Numbered from the stretch's first letter, positions 1 to 8,619 are shown. The stretch: 64,000 bases of DNA from Myxococcales bacterium (GCA_016794345.1 JAEUKE010000136.1:1-64000), one strand, 5' to 3'. Numbers and translations: made by a program. The notes: generated from the sequence alone by a model not told the origin.

Positions 1-25
1 GGTTCGAGTCCCTGTCGACCCACCA
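1..25 (+). tRNA. 3' end of a tRNA (partial, cut by window edge)
   Basis: The window opens inside a tRNA. The T-loop TTCGAGT is at 3-9 and the 3' half of the T stem at 10-14. The 3' acceptor strand TCGACCC is at 15-21, followed by discriminator A22 and an encoded CCA at 23-25. The 5' acceptor strand should therefore read GGGTCGA. The anticodon is outside the window, so the isotype cannot be called; a GGGTCG acceptor is compatible with tRNA-Lys, among others. Confidence 0.85.
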
Positions 26-60
26 CAAAACAAGGCCTTTTCGCTTTCCGGGAGCGGAAC

Positions 61-828
61 ATGACCCTCGAGTACGTCGATCTGGCCACGGCACGCGACC
101 GGAAAGGCACCCGGATCGTGACCGCCTCGGCCGTGGCGAGCCCCTGGTCGGAGGCCGCCAAGGGCCTCTTCGTGGTGGCCGACCTCCCTGCCGTGGTGGT
201 GCCGCGCGGGCCGCTCTCGCCCGAGGTGACCGACTGGCTCGGCGGCCTCGACAACGTGCCCGTCGTGCTGCACGAAAACGGGCCGGCTCGCACGAACTGG
301 GCGGCGATCGTCGGGCTCGTGGCTCGCCTCGCGCCCGGCACCCTGGCCCCGACGGACCCGGCGGAGCGGGCGCGCCAGATGGGCTTCCTCGATCTGGTCG
401 CCGGCGAAGGTGGCCTCGGGTGGACGTCGCGGCTCGCGATGATCCACGCGTCGTTTGCCTCGGATGGCGAGCGTGGCTTCGGCCTGCCCGTCGCGAAGTA
501 CCTCGCCAAGCGCTACGGGTTCTCCCGGCAGCTGACCGAGGCCGGCCTCGTCGAGACCGTGAAGGGGCAGCTCGCCGCCCTCCGCGCCGAGCTGACCGAC
601 AGCTACTTCGGCGGGAGCCGTCCCTCCGCGCTGGATGTCTACGTCGCCACGTTCCTCACGCCGCTCACCGTGATCGACGACAGCGTCTGCCCGCAGATGA
701 TCGAGCCGCTCCGCCACGCGTTCGCCGCGGCCCGCGAGCTCTTCGCCGCGCACGTGCCCGACGCGCTGTGGGCGCTCCGCACGCGGATGTTCGAGCAGCA
801 CCTGCCGCTGCCGATACGGCTCGCGTAG
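61..828 (+). CDS. Glutathione S-transferase-like protein
   Basis: A 255-residue soluble protein with the two-part outline of a glutathione S-transferase. The N-terminal thioredoxin-like part carries ASPWSEAAKGLF at about residues 26-37 and a VPVVLHENGPARTNWAAI segment at about 69-86. The second half is helical and fits a GST C-terminal domain. No signal peptide is visible. The ATG lies 36 bases after the tRNA, so the gene may follow it closely in transcription. GSTs of this type are often detoxification or structural proteins. The substrate cannot be inferred, and the active-site residue is not obvious in the first strand-helix unit. Confidence 0.7.
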   Translation: MTLEYVDLATARDRKGTRIVTASAVASPWSEAAKGLFVVADLPAVVVPRGPLSPEVTDWLGGLDNVPVVLHENGPARTNWAAIVGLVARLAPGTLAPTDPAERARQMGFLDLVAGEGGLGWTSRLAMIHASFASDGERGFGLPVAKYLAKRYGFSRQLTEAGLVETVKGQLAALRAELTDSYFGGSRPSALDVYVATFLTPLTVIDDSVCPQMIEPLRHAFAAARELFAAHVPDALWALRTRMFEQHLPLPIRLA

Positions 829-888
829 GCGCGGAGGGCGCCCGGCCGGGCTGAGGGCCCGAAGGCAAGTGCCTCGCTCGGGCCTCGA

Positions 889-1200
889 ATGAACGAGCAA
901 CGAGCCACGTCGCGAACTTGTCCCGAGGTGGGCTTCGACGAGGCGAACCTGGACATGGAGATCTACACCGCCGAGGCGATCACTTCGGCCCGCACGGGCG
1001 ACAAGCTCTTCGGCTGGCCTCACTGGGTTCAAGGCGCGGAATACCCTGCTTGCCCCGAGTGCGGAACGCGCATGGAGCTCGTGTTTCAGGTCGACTCGGA
1101 GCAGGGCGTCGAGATCATGTTCGGAGACGTCGGCGTGGGTCACATCACGCAGTGCCCGAAACATCCGGGGGTGCTCGCCTTCGGGTGGGCCTGCAGCTGA
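889..1200 (+). CDS. Small DUF1963/YwqG-like protein, possibly a 3' remnant
   Basis: A 103-residue protein. Its last 70 residues hold paired cysteines (YPACPECGTRMELVFQ) followed by a GDVGVGHITQCPKHP stretch and a terminal FGWACS. This resembles the C-terminal half of DUF1963 (YwqG-like) proteins, which are usually more than 200 residues long. The start is uncertain: ATG 889 and ATG 955 are both possible, and the N-terminal part has no recognisable match. It may be a short stand-alone family member or the remains of a longer gene. The cysteines could bind a metal, but this is inferred only from spacing. Confidence 0.5.
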   Translation: MNEQRATSRTCPEVGFDEANLDMEIYTAEAITSARTGDKLFGWPHWVQGAEYPACPECGTRMELVFQVDSEQGVEIMFGDVGVGHITQCPKHPGVLAFGWACS

Positions 1201-1223
1201 GCGCTCGCCGCGCGACCCTCTCG

Positions 1224-2363
1224 CTATCGCTTGGGACCGCGCTTGGTGAGCCACGCGTAGCCGGCCGCGGCGGACACGACGAGGAGGATGCCTCCGCCGC
1301 CGATGTAGTGCAGCGACGTGGGCAAGAGCGGGGTCGTGTCGGGGGATTGGGCCGCGGGGGCTTCGCGATCTTCCTTGGTTCGCACCGGCTCGGGCGCTTG
1401 GGCGCTCTCGACAGGAGCAGGCTCACGAGGGCGACGGGGTGCTTCGGGGTTCGGGGCGATCCGACCCGTCGGCGTCGGCTCGGGAGAATCGGTGGGGGTG
1501 ACCCCGAGGAAGACCCGGCACTCGGCGAGGCTCTTGCCAACCACCTCGTCGAGCTGCCGTCTCGAGAGAATGGCGGGAGGAGGAGGCTTGCCCCGGTAGC
1601 GGACCGCGCTGCCCGGCTCGAGGCAGGTCTCGAAGCGGTAGCTTCCGCTGTCGATCCGCAAGGATGGGCGATCGGCAGGACCCGGGTCGAGAGGGTCGCG
1701 CTCTTGCTCCGGCCAGGTCACCAAGACCTTGCTCCCGCGGACGAGGTTCGTGCACGAGGTGGAGAGCGTCTCGCCGACCGGGAGGTCGCGGCCGGCGCGC
1801 CGAGTCAGCTCGGCGCTGGACAGGACCTCGTCGATACGGATGTCACACGCGCCGCTCGCGCTCGTGTTCGTCACGGTTCCCCGCAAGACGGGCCCGCCGA
1901 GCTCGCGGCACGCGCAGTCGAGCGGCGGCGGATAAGGCACATGAGCGTACGAAGGCTGGATGCGAGCCGCCTCCTCCACGGAGAGGCCCATTGCGCGGAG
2001 CCACCGCGCGAGGCCCTCGTGGGTTCGCAGCGCGTGGACGCGCTCGTGGTTCGCGACGGCCGAAAGCGACGAGACGAGCTCGGCGCCACCGCTCTGTTCC
2101 GCCAGGTGCGCGAGCGCGCAGCGCGTTCCGAAGTCGTCGATGACCGCCGGGCGCATCTCGAGCGTCCGCGTGTTTCGCGGGAACTGCCCGCGTTCGATGT
2201 ACCGCTGGAGCTCGGCGATCACCGACGAGCGACGCAGCCCCACCTCGGCGTCGAGGTGACGTGTGTCGGCCTCACGCAACGTGGCCAATGCGCCGACGAG
2301 ATGCTCGCGGACGCGGCCCAGCTCTCCGGCAACGCGGCTCTCGTGTGCGAGGGCGGCCATCAT
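1224..2363 (-). CDS. Hypothetical protein with C-terminal membrane anchor
   Basis: About 379 residues if started at the tandem ATG-ATG (2363); an open frame continues upstream without a better start. The first 150 residues are helical and include RGQFPRNTRTLEMRPAVIDD and CALAHLAEQSGGAEL, a pattern I associate with uncharacterised secreted bacterial proteins. The middle has several cysteines (DCACREL, GACDIRI, STSCTNL), which suggests an oxidising compartment. A Pro-rich linker follows, then one hydrophobic segment (IGGGGILLVVSAAAGYAWL) and a basic end (TKRGPKR). That topology suggests most of the protein lies outside the cytoplasm with a C-terminal anchor. No N-terminal signal peptide is obvious. 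Function unknown. Confidence 0.6.
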   Translation of the reverse strand: MMAALAHESRVAGELGRVREHLVGALATLREADTRHLDAEVGLRRSSVIAELQRYIERGQFPRNTRTLEMRPAVIDDFGTRCALAHLAEQSGGAELVSSLSAVANHERVHALRTHEGLARWLRAMGLSVEEAARIQPSYAHVPYPPPLDCACRELGGPVLRGTVTNTSASGACDIRIDEVLSSAELTRRAGRDLPVGETLSTSCTNLVRGSKVLVTWPEQERDPLDPGPADRPSLRIDSGSYRFETCLEPGSAVRYRGKPPPPAILSRRQLDEVVGKSLAECRVFLGVTPTDSPEPTPTGRIAPNPEAPRRPREPAPVESAQAPEPVRTKEDREAPAAQSPDTTPLLPTSLHYIGGGGILLVVSAAAGYAWLTKRGPKR

Positions 2364-2462
2364 GCCGGTCAGTGTAGCCGCGGGGCACGCGTTCGTGACA
2401 CGTCGCCGGCTCGGCAGCCCGCGCCCAAACGAGACGCGGACGCGGACGCCGGCGCCCAAGAA

Positions 2463-2903
2463 TCAGTGCCCCGTCGAGCCGTAGCCGCCGCTGCCGCGCT
2501 GCGTGTCGTCGAGCTTGTCCACGAGGACGGGCTCGACGTGCGTGACGGGCGCGACGACGAGCTGGGCGATGCGCATGCCGCGTTCGACCGTGAAGGGAGC
2601 CTGACCGAGGTTGACGAGGACGACGGCGACCTCGCCGCGGTAGTCCTCGTCGATGGTGCCGGGCGAGTTGAGCACGGTGACGCCGTGTTTGAGCGCGAGG
2701 CCACTGCGCGGCCGGACCTGGGCCTCGTGGCCGGCGGGCAGGGCCATCGCGAGCCCGGTGGGGACGAGGCGGCGCTCGCCCGGCGGGATCACGACCGGCT
2801 CGGCGATGTCGGCGCAGACGTCGAGGCCGGCGCTGCCGGTGGTCTGGTAAGCGGGCAGGGGGACGTCGGAGGCGCGGACGCGCTTCAGGCGGAGCGGGAG
2901 CAT
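2463..2903 (-). CDS. dut: dUTP diphosphatase
   Basis: A 146-residue trimeric-type dUTPase, which hydrolyses dUTP to dUMP and diphosphate. It keeps uracil out of DNA and supplies dUMP for thymidylate. The family motifs are in order: AGLDVCAD near the N-terminus, RPRSGLALKHGV (P-loop-like motif 2), GTIDEDYRGE with the catalytic Asp-Tyr region, RIAQLV, and the C-terminal RGSGGYGSTGH that closes over the nucleotide. ATG 2903 gives the normal length; the frame continues upstream but only inside the M50 gene. It starts 4 bases after the M50 stop codon, so the two are probably co-transcribed. Confidence 0.95.
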   Translation of the reverse strand: MLPLRLKRVRASDVPLPAYQTTGSAGLDVCADIAEPVVIPPGERRLVPTGLAMALPAGHEAQVRPRSGLALKHGVTVLNSPGTIDEDYRGEVAVVLVNLGQAPFTVERGMRIAQLVVAPVTHVEPVLVDKLDDTQRGSGGYGSTGH

Positions 2904-2907
2904 GGCT

Positions 2908-4371
2908 TCAAGACGGGCGCGGCAGGATGTTGTCGAGCGCGAGCTTGCCGAGCGCCTCGTCACCGTAGGCCCGGCGCGAGTCGTCGAAGCCGGCGCCGAC
3001 CGCCGACCGGAGCAGGCTCAGCGCGCGCTCGGGATCGCCGCTCCGCGCGAACGCGCGCGCCGACTCGAAGCCGTCCTCCGCGGTGCGCTCGCGCTCGAAC
3101 ACGGCCTCGAAGAGCCGGCCGGCCCACGTATCCGCGCCCGTCTGCGCGGCCTGCTCGGCGATCGTCCGCGCGTCGTCGGCGTTGAGGCCGTCGAAGCAGT
3201 CGATGGCGACGGCGGCGGCCCGCGCGGCCTCCCCTTGCTCGAGCAGGATGCGGATGAGCGGGCCGAAGACCTCCTTGCGGTTGTCGCCGGCCGCGCGCGC
3301 GGCCTCGAGGAGCGAGCGCGCCTTCTGCGCCTCGCCGCGCTCGAGCGCGACCGTCGCGAAGAGGGCCGCGTCGCCCGGCGCCTTGCTCTTCACCATGCGG
3401 TCACACGCCTCGATGGCGCGCTCGGTCCGGCCTGCGCCGAGCTCGGCCCAGCCGGCGATGGTGAGCGCCTCGCCCAGCGCGGCGCCGCTCGGCTTGATGC
3501 CCGAGGAGGTCTGGCCGTCCGCGATGGCGAAGGCGAGGCGAGAGGCCTCGTCGAAGCGCTCCTCGTCGAGCGCGCGCCGGGCCAGCTTCAGGTCGCGGAG
3601 CATCTCGGGGTGCACGTCCTCCTGGCCGCTCGCGCGCCGCTCCCGCATCGCGTCCGACGACGCGCGCACGGCCCCCTGCACGTCACGCAGCCGCATGAAG
3701 GCTTGCAGCGCCGACGAGCCGAAGATGAAGGTCGCGATCATGCTGCCGCCCAGCCCGAAGTAGATGGCCAGCGCGGCGCCCGAGATCCCCGAGACGAGGA
3801 GCGTCGTGCGGTAGCGCTTGGGGCCGAGGGCGTGCTCGAGGATGTGGCCGCCGTCGAGCGGGAGGACGGGCGCGAGGTTGAAGAGGCTCCAGAAGACGTT
3901 GGCCACGAAGAAGAGCGCGATGGTCTGCAAGAAACCGGTATGCGAGACGTCGATGAGCTGCGGGATGGGGGGAGCGCAGACCCCGGTCGCCGCGCAGAAG
4001 CCGGGGAAGAGCCCCCAGAGCGCGGCCATGCAGACCTTCGGGAAAAAGAGGAAGGTGAGGCCGGCGAGGAGCAACCCCGCGAACGGGCCGGCGAACGAGA
4101 TGACCACGAGCGCGCGGCGGCCGAGCGGCAGCACCGCGCTCGGCATGGTCACGCCGCCGAGGAAATGCAGGCGAATGGCGGAGCGAACGCCGTAGCGGGA
4201 GAAGGCGACGGCGTGGCCGAGCTCGTGCCCGAGGACGCTGATCAACATGACCAGCACGAAGGGCACGATGAGCATGAGCCTCTCGCCGCTCATCAGGAAC
4301 CCGAGCAAGACCGCCGAGAACCAGAAGCTCGCGGTGATCTCGACGTCGTATCCGAAGAGCCGGAAACTCAT
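2908..4371 (-). CDS. M50 (site-2 protease-type) membrane metalloprotease with TPR-like C-terminus
   Basis: A 487-residue integral membrane protein. The zinc motif HELGH is at about residues 49-53 in the second hydrophobic helix, and the second motif LPLDGGHILEH at about 170-180 supplies the aspartate ligand. Family members cut substrates inside the membrane, often anti-sigma factors. After the membrane core (to about residue 235), roughly 250 residues of Ala/Leu/Glu-rich helical repeats look TPR-like, which is more than a minimal S2P and could bind substrates. It is divergent from the SGNH lipoprotein across a 93-base gap and precedes dut. The substrate is unknown. Confidence 0.85.
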   Translation of the reverse strand: MSFRLFGYDVEITASFWFSAVLLGFLMSGERLMLIVPFVLVMLISVLGHELGHAVAFSRYGVRSAIRLHFLGGVTMPSAVLPLGRRALVVISFAGPFAGLLLAGLTFLFFPKVCMAALWGLFPGFCAATGVCAPPIPQLIDVSHTGFLQTIALFFVANVFWSLFNLAPVLPLDGGHILEHALGPKRYRTTLLVSGISGAALAIYFGLGGSMIATFIFGSSALQAFMRLRDVQGAVRASSDAMRERRASGQEDVHPEMLRDLKLARRALDEERFDEASRLAFAIADGQTSSGIKPSGAALGEALTIAGWAELGAGRTERAIEACDRMVKSKAPGDAALFATVALERGEAQKARSLLEAARAAGDNRKEVFGPLIRILLEQGEAARAAAVAIDCFDGLNADDARTIAEQAAQTGADTWAGRLFEAVFERERTAEDGFESARAFARSGDPERALSLLRSAVGAGFDDSRRAYGDEALGKLALDNILPRPS

Positions 4372-4464
4372 GGGTACGCTTTCTATAGTACCGGCCGACC
4401 GCGTTCGCTACCGCGCAGGGCCGCTCCGACGCGTAGGAAATTGCGAATCTTCACGGGTTTGGGC

Positions 4465-5262
4465 ATGGTGCGCGCCGTGCGTTGGGTCACTCTCTGCCTC
4501 GTCGCCCTAGGTTTCGGCTGCTCCAGCCCCGAGCCGGTCACCCCGGACGCTGCCGCGAGCCCCAAGGATGAGGCCGCGGCCGTGACGGCTCCCGCGCCCT
4601 CGGCCGAGGCCAGCGCCGCGGTGCCCACCGCCGCTCCCGCTCCGTCCGCCTCGGCGAGCGCCCCGCCCGAGGCCAAGCCCGAGCCGCCGCCCCTGCGGAA
4701 GGGTACGGTCGTCCTCCACGTGGGCGACTCGTTCGTCCACAGCGGTCTCACCCAGCGCCTCCGCCAGCTCCTCGAGCCGTACGCAGTCCGCTACGAGGTC
4801 CGCGCGGAGGTCAGCACGAACAGCCTGGACTGGGCGAAGCGCATGCCCGAGATCGTCGCCTCAACCCAGCCCGACCTGGTCATCGTCACCCTCGGCGGCA
4901 ACGAGATCGGCTCCAAACACCTCGACGTCCAGAAGCGGGCGGCCGAGCGGATCGTGAAGGCGATCGGCAACCGGCCCTGCGTCTGGACGACGCCGCCGCT
5001 CTGGGCGGAGGAGTCGGGGCTCTTCGACGCGGTCTCGGCCAGCGTCACCCCTTGCCGGTTCTTCGAGACGGACGTCGTGGTGGGGAAGTTCATCCCGCGG
5101 CGGGCCGACAAGATCCACCCGACGCCGGAGGGCGGGGCGATGTGGGCGGAGGCCCTCCATGGCTGGCTCCTCCGTGAGCGGAAGGGCCCGGACTGGCAGC
5201 TCGTGCCCGGCAAGCCCGAGGAGACCGCGCCGAAGGGCCATCGGGGTCCGCTGGCCCCCTGA
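4465..5262 (+). CDS. SGNH/GDSL-like hydrolase lipoprotein
   Basis: A 265-residue predicted lipoprotein. It starts at ATG 4465 with a signal peptide ending in LVALGFGC, followed by about 60 residues of Ala/Pro/Ser linker. The folded part shows SGNH blocks: HVGDSFVHSG (nucleophile Ser), TLGGNEIGS (Gly/Asn of the oxyanion hole) and DKIHPTPEG (Asp and His). Such enzymes hydrolyse esters, for example acetyl groups on polysaccharides, and this one would act at the cell surface or in the periplasm. The same frame is open far upstream, but that part is antisense to the M50 gene and lacks coding sense. Confidence 0.8.
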   Translation: MVRAVRWVTLCLVALGFGCSSPEPVTPDAAASPKDEAAAVTAPAPSAEASAAVPTAAPAPSASASAPPEAKPEPPPLRKGTVVLHVGDSFVHSGLTQRLRQLLEPYAVRYEVRAEVSTNSLDWAKRMPEIVASTQPDLVIVTLGGNEIGSKHLDVQKRAAERIVKAIGNRPCVWTTPPLWAEESGLFDAVSASVTPCRFFETDVVVGKFIPRRADKIHPTPEGGAMWAEALHGWLLRERKGPDWQLVPGKPEETAPKGHRGPLAP

Positions 5263-5325
5263 GCCCGCGACCCTGAGGCCTTGGCGCAGCATGTCCTGTT
5301 CCAGGACACGCTGGGTCGTTCTACG

Positions 5326-6627
5326 ATGCCGCGCATGTCTCGATTTGCCTTTGCCTTCGGTGTCCTCGGCCTCTGCGCTTGCTCGGCCGACGTGGACGAC
5401 CTGTTCCAGGAGACCAGCGGAGCCGGTGGGGACGGCGGCGCCGGGGCCGGCAACACGACGACCACGGCGTCATCCATGACGACTACGTCATCGATGACCA
5501 CGGCGTCATCCATGACGACTACGTCATCCATGACGACGGCGTCATCGATGACCACCACGTCATCGACGATGACGACCAGCGTCACCACGACGACCACCAC
5601 CAGCGGGCCGATGTGCGGCAACGGCGTGGCGGAGCCCGGCGAGCAGTGCGACGGCCCGGATCTCGCGGGCGCGACCTGCCTCGATTTTGGCTACGTCAAC
5701 CCGGACGGCGTGTTCTGCACCGACGGCTGTCAGCTCGACTACGGCTTCTGTGAGCCGGAGTGTGGCAACGGGACGCTCGAGCCCGACGAGAGCTGCGACG
5801 ACGGCAACCTCGTCGACGGCGACGGCTGCTCGTCCACGTGCCTACCGGAGGGCGGGACGTGTGGCAGCCCCATCGCGGTGCCGCTCACGCTCGGTACCAC
5901 CGTGCTCTCGGGCAGCACGCTCGGCGGCGCGGACAGCTTCCAGCCGCAGCAGTCCAACGACTGCAGCGACGGCTCGGGCCCCGATCTGGTCTACGAGATC
6001 ACCCCGACCGAGGCCGGCTTCCTCACCGCCTGGATCCCCGCCGCCTCCTCCGACTTCGACTCGATGCTCTACTTCCGGACCGACTGCACGCAGCAGGCGT
6101 CGCAGACGCTCTGCCACGACAACTTCAACACGCCCAACAACGCCGGGGGCGAGGTGCTCTCCACGCTCGCGGTTCCGGGCGTGCCGATCTACCTGGTGGT
6201 GGACGGCTGGGGCGGCGCGGAAGGCTCGTTCGAGCTGTCGCTCGACCTCTCCACCGGGGAGGACTGCAACGACCCCGTCCCCATCGTCGTCGAGGGCGTG
6301 GCGGCGATCCGCGCCGTCGGCAGCACGAGCGGCTTCGCCAGCCAGGTCACCTGCACCGCGGGCTTCGGCGTCGGACCGGACGTCGTCTACCAGGTTACGG
6401 TCGACGCGGACGACAACTACAACTTCGATCTGAACGCCGGCTACAACTCGGTCCTCAACGCGCGGACGAGCTGCGGCGACTTCCTCAGCGAGATCGGCTG
6501 CGACTCGCCGAGCAACTCGAACGACTCCAGCCTGAATCTGCAGCTCGACGCGAACCAGACTGCCTTCGTCTGGGTCGACGGCACGATGGGTCAGGCCGGG
6601 ACGTACCTCCTGCGGATCAACCAGTAG
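5326..6627 (+). CDS. Cys-repeat lipoprotein with Ser/Thr-rich linker
   Basis: About 433 residues. The start is ATG 5326 or ATG 5335. A short signal peptide ends in GVLGLCAC, so it is a likely lipoprotein. Next comes a Gly-rich patch, a Ser/Met/Thr tandem linker (about residues 48-85) and two cysteine-rich modules, CGNGVAEPGEQCDGPDL and CGNGTLEPDESCDDGNL. These match the DUF4215/Myxococcus cysteine-rich repeat type. The remaining 270 residues are beta-rich with paired cysteines and two copies of a GPDLVYEITP / GPDVVYQVTV unit, resembling PPC-like surface domains. Probably a surface adhesin or structural protein. It is not obviously in an operon. Confidence 0.8.
   Translation: MPRMSRFAFAFGVLGLCACSADVDDLFQETSGAGGDGGAGAGNTTTTASSMTTTSSMTTASSMTTTSSMTTASSMTTTSSTMTTSVTTTTTTSGPMCGNGVAEPGEQCDGPDLAGATCLDFGYVNPDGVFCTDGCQLDYGFCEPECGNGTLEPDESCDDGNLVDGDGCSSTCLPEGGTCGSPIAVPLTLGTTVLSGSTLGGADSFQPQQSNDCSDGSGPDLVYEITPTEAGFLTAWIPAASSDFDSMLYFRTDCTQQASQTLCHDNFNTPNNAGGEVLSTLAVPGVPIYLVVDGWGGAEGSFELSLDLSTGEDCNDPVPIVVEGVAAIRAVGSTSGFASQVTCTAGFGVGPDVVYQVTVDADDNYNFDLNAGYNSVLNARTSCGDFLSEIGCDSPSNSNDSSLNLQLDANQTAFVWVDGTMGQAGTYLLRINQ
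5469..5576 (+). repeat. 18-bp minisatellite encoding the SSMTT(T/A) linker
   Basis: Six 18-bp units that begin GTCATCCATGAC or GTCATCGATGAC, in phase with the reading frame. Each encodes Ser-Ser-Met-Thr-Thr plus Thr or Ala. The last units drift. Expansion or contraction would change linker length without a frameshift. The opposite strand also reads open here as an Asp/Val repeat, which I treat as a shadow. Confidence 0.85.
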
Positions 6628-6639
6628 CGCGCGCACGCG

Positions 6640-7341
6640 ATGACCCTCTTCGATTCGTTGCGGGCGGCCAGGCTGACGGCCCGGATCACCGTCTCGACCG
6701 TGGCGGACGGGCTGCGCCAGCACGTCCCGCCGGAGGTGGTCGACGCGCGGCTCGCGTGGTGGGCCAAGGAGATCCTGCGCGAGGCGCACGTGACGCTCCA
6801 CGTCCGCGGCGTGGAGAACATCCCCGCCGGCGAGCCGCTCGTCGTGATGTCGAACCACCGCAGCTACTACGACATCCCGGCGGCGTTCGTCGCCGTGCCC
6901 GGTCGCATGCGCATGGTGGCCAAGAAGGAGCTGTTCCGCGTGCCGCTCTTCGGCCGCGCCATGGCGCAGAATGGCTTCATCCGGGTCGACAGGTCGGATC
7001 GCAAGAGCGCGGTGGAGAGCCTGAACGAGAGCCGGCGGCTGCTCGCCGAAGGAACACGCGTCTGGATCGCGCCCGAGGGCACGCGCAGCAAAGACGGCCG
7101 GCTCGGCAAGTTCAAGTCGGGCGGCTTCCACCTGGCCCTCGACGCTGGCGCGCGCATCCTGCCGCTCGTCGTGCAGGGCACGGAGGCGATCATGGCGCAT
7201 GACAGCTTCGTCGTGCACCCGGGGGCGACCGTCACGGTGACCATCCTGCCGCCGGTCGACGCGCCCGCCTACGGCCACGAGCGCCGCAAGGAGCTCATGG
7301 CCGACGTGCGCGCGGCCATGGAGCGCGTGCTGGGCGGCTGA
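6640..7341 (+). CDS. 1-acyl-sn-glycerol-3-phosphate acyltransferase family protein
   Basis: A 233-residue PlsC-type acyltransferase. The catalytic motif NHRSYYD (NHxxxxD) is at about residues 72-78. The second block RVPLFGRAMAQNGFIRVDR and the glycerol-phosphate-binding block APEGTRSKDG follow, then GARILPLVVQG. The family transfers an acyl chain from acyl-ACP or acyl-CoA to lysophosphatidic acid in phospholipid synthesis. The size is typical. It starts 12 bases after the preceding lipoprotein stop, so the two may share a transcript, although their functions do not obviously connect. Confidence 0.85.
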   Translation: MTLFDSLRAARLTARITVSTVADGLRQHVPPEVVDARLAWWAKEILREAHVTLHVRGVENIPAGEPLVVMSNHRSYYDIPAAFVAVPGRMRMVAKKELFRVPLFGRAMAQNGFIRVDRSDRKSAVESLNESRRLLAEGTRVWIAPEGTRSKDGRLGKFKSGGFHLALDAGARILPLVVQGTEAIMAHDSFVVHPGATVTVTILPPVDAPAYGHERRKELMADVRAAMERVLGG

Positions 7342-7351
7342 GCGCCGCGGC

Positions 7352-7774
7352 TCAGGCTCCGACGACCGTGACGACGACGCGCCGCGAGTGGGGCGCGCGC
7401 CGGTGCTCCCAGAGGTAGAGCGCCTGCCAGGTGCCGAGGGCGAGGCGACCGGCCATCACCGGCACGCTCTCGCTCGTCTTCGTGATCGCGCTGCGGATGT
7501 GCGCGGGCATGTCGTCCGGCCCCTCGTCGTCGTGCTCGTAGCGCGCGTCCTCCGGGGCGGCCCGCTCGGCCCACGCCTCCAGATCGACGAGGACACGTGG
7601 GTCGGCGTTCTCCTGGATGACGAGGCTCGCCGAGGTGTGCTGCACGAAGACCGTCGTGACGCCGGTCGCGACGCCAGCGCGGGAGACGATCTCCGCGACG
7701 CGCCGGGTGATGTCGGTGAACGGGCGCGCGCGGCCCGGGGTCTCGACGGTGATCGTCTCCTGGTGGACGCGCAT
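7352..7774 (-). CDS. YjbQ/UPF0047 family protein
   Basis: A 140-residue YjbQ-family protein. It shows FVQHTSASLVIQENADP, then DDMPAHIRSAIT, and the C-terminal GTWQALYLWEHR and RRVVVTVVG, the usual blocks of the UPF0047 fold with its conserved His and Glu. Members have been linked to a thiamine-phosphate-synthase-like side activity, but their main role is unsettled. Its ATG shares one base with the TGA of the DUF2063 gene (TGATG, 7776-7772). It is therefore translationally coupled to the bufferin-type locus as its last gene, which is not part of the textbook set. Confidence 0.9.
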   Translation of the reverse strand: MRVHQETITVETPGRARPFTDITRRVAEIVSRAGVATGVTTVFVQHTSASLVIQENADPRVLVDLEAWAERAAPEDARYEHDDEGPDDMPAHIRSAITKTSESVPVMAGRLALGTWQALYLWEHRRAPHSRRVVVTVVGA

Positions 7775-8619
7775 CACGGCACCACGACGTCGGCGATGAA
7801 GCCCGAGGATGCCCAGTCGCGGAACCAGCCGCCGACCTCGCGCGAGAGGCGCTCGGTCGCCTCGGCCGACTTGCCCGCGGCGACGCGCGCACACGCCTCG
7901 ACGAGCGAAGCGCCGCCGTCGAGCGCGTCGAGCAGGTCGAGCTGATCGACGTCGATCTCCTCGAAGCAGACGACGAGATCTTTGCGGAAGAGCGCGAGGC
8001 GTACGTCCTGTCGCCCGGGGAGCGCCGGGGTCTCGCCGCCCCGGACGGCCTTGCGGAGCACGTGGACCGGGAAGGCGAGCCGCATGCGCACGACGAGCGG
8101 CGAGAGCACGATGCGCGCGCGCTCCCAGTCCTCCGGGCGGAGCGCGGCGAGCCGCGTGGGAGAGAGCGGCGCCGGGTCGGCCCCGTCGAACACGTCGACG
8201 AAGGCGCGCTCGTAGCGAGCCATGTCGCGGGCCAGGTCTTCGTGGCCCGCGGGGAGGTCGGGATAGCCGTCGACGAACGTCGCCATGGCGTGGCCCAGAT
8301 CGCGGAGCGTGGGCGACGACGGCGGGTGTGCCTCGAGGTAGGCGCGGAGCAGCTCGTCCCACGCGTCCTCGCCGATGACGTGGATGAGGCCGGGGTAGTC
8401 CTCGCGCAGCGCGTCCTCGTGGCGCATCCAGAACTGACGGCGGTAGATGTCGACCTGCTCGGCGGGCGAGACGCGCTCGTTGCCGGCGACGAACGTGGCG
8501 CAGCGAGCCGAGAGGTCCGCGTCGTCCGTCACGGGCGAGGGGCGCCGGAGCACCGCGGTGAGGAGCGCCTGCACCTCGGTCAGGTCGGCAGGCGGCGACG
8601 GCTCGGTGCGGGCGCTCAT
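7774..8619 (-). CDS. bufC: DUF2063 protein, BufC-like partner of the MNIO enzyme
   Basis: A 281-residue DUF2063 protein. The N-terminal half has the typical CATFVAGNERVSPAEQVDIY and RRQFWMRHEDALREDYPGL segments, followed by AYLEAHPPSSPTLRDLG and DMARYERAFVDVFD. The C-terminal half is a degenerate winged-helix-like region ending in GGWFRDWASSGFIADV. Proteins of this family form the partner subunit of DUF692 (MNIO) enzymes and recognise the precursor peptide. The ATG (8619) overlaps the DUF692 stop by 4 bases (ATGA), which supports a fixed-ratio complex. A longer open frame upstream is out of phase with real coding sequence and is ignored. Confidence 0.88.
   Translation of the reverse strand: MSARTEPSPPADLTEVQALLTAVLRRPSPVTDDADLSARCATFVAGNERVSPAEQVDIYRRQFWMRHEDALREDYPGLIHVIGEDAWDELLRAYLEAHPPSSPTLRDLGHAMATFVDGYPDLPAGHEDLARDMARYERAFVDVFDGADPAPLSPTRLAALRPEDWERARIVLSPLVVRMRLAFPVHVLRKAVRGGETPALPGRQDVRLALFRKDLVVCFEEIDVDQLDLLDALDGGASLVEACARVAAGKSAEATERLSREVGGWFRDWASSGFIADVVVP

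Noticed and set aside
918..3185. Open plus-strand frame spanning the DUF1963-like gene into dut
   Set aside because: It crosses two real genes on the other strand, has no conserved domain and is an Arg-rich shadow.
5469..5576. CRISPR-like array
   Set aside because: The units are contiguous 18-mers without spacers and encode a protein linker in frame.
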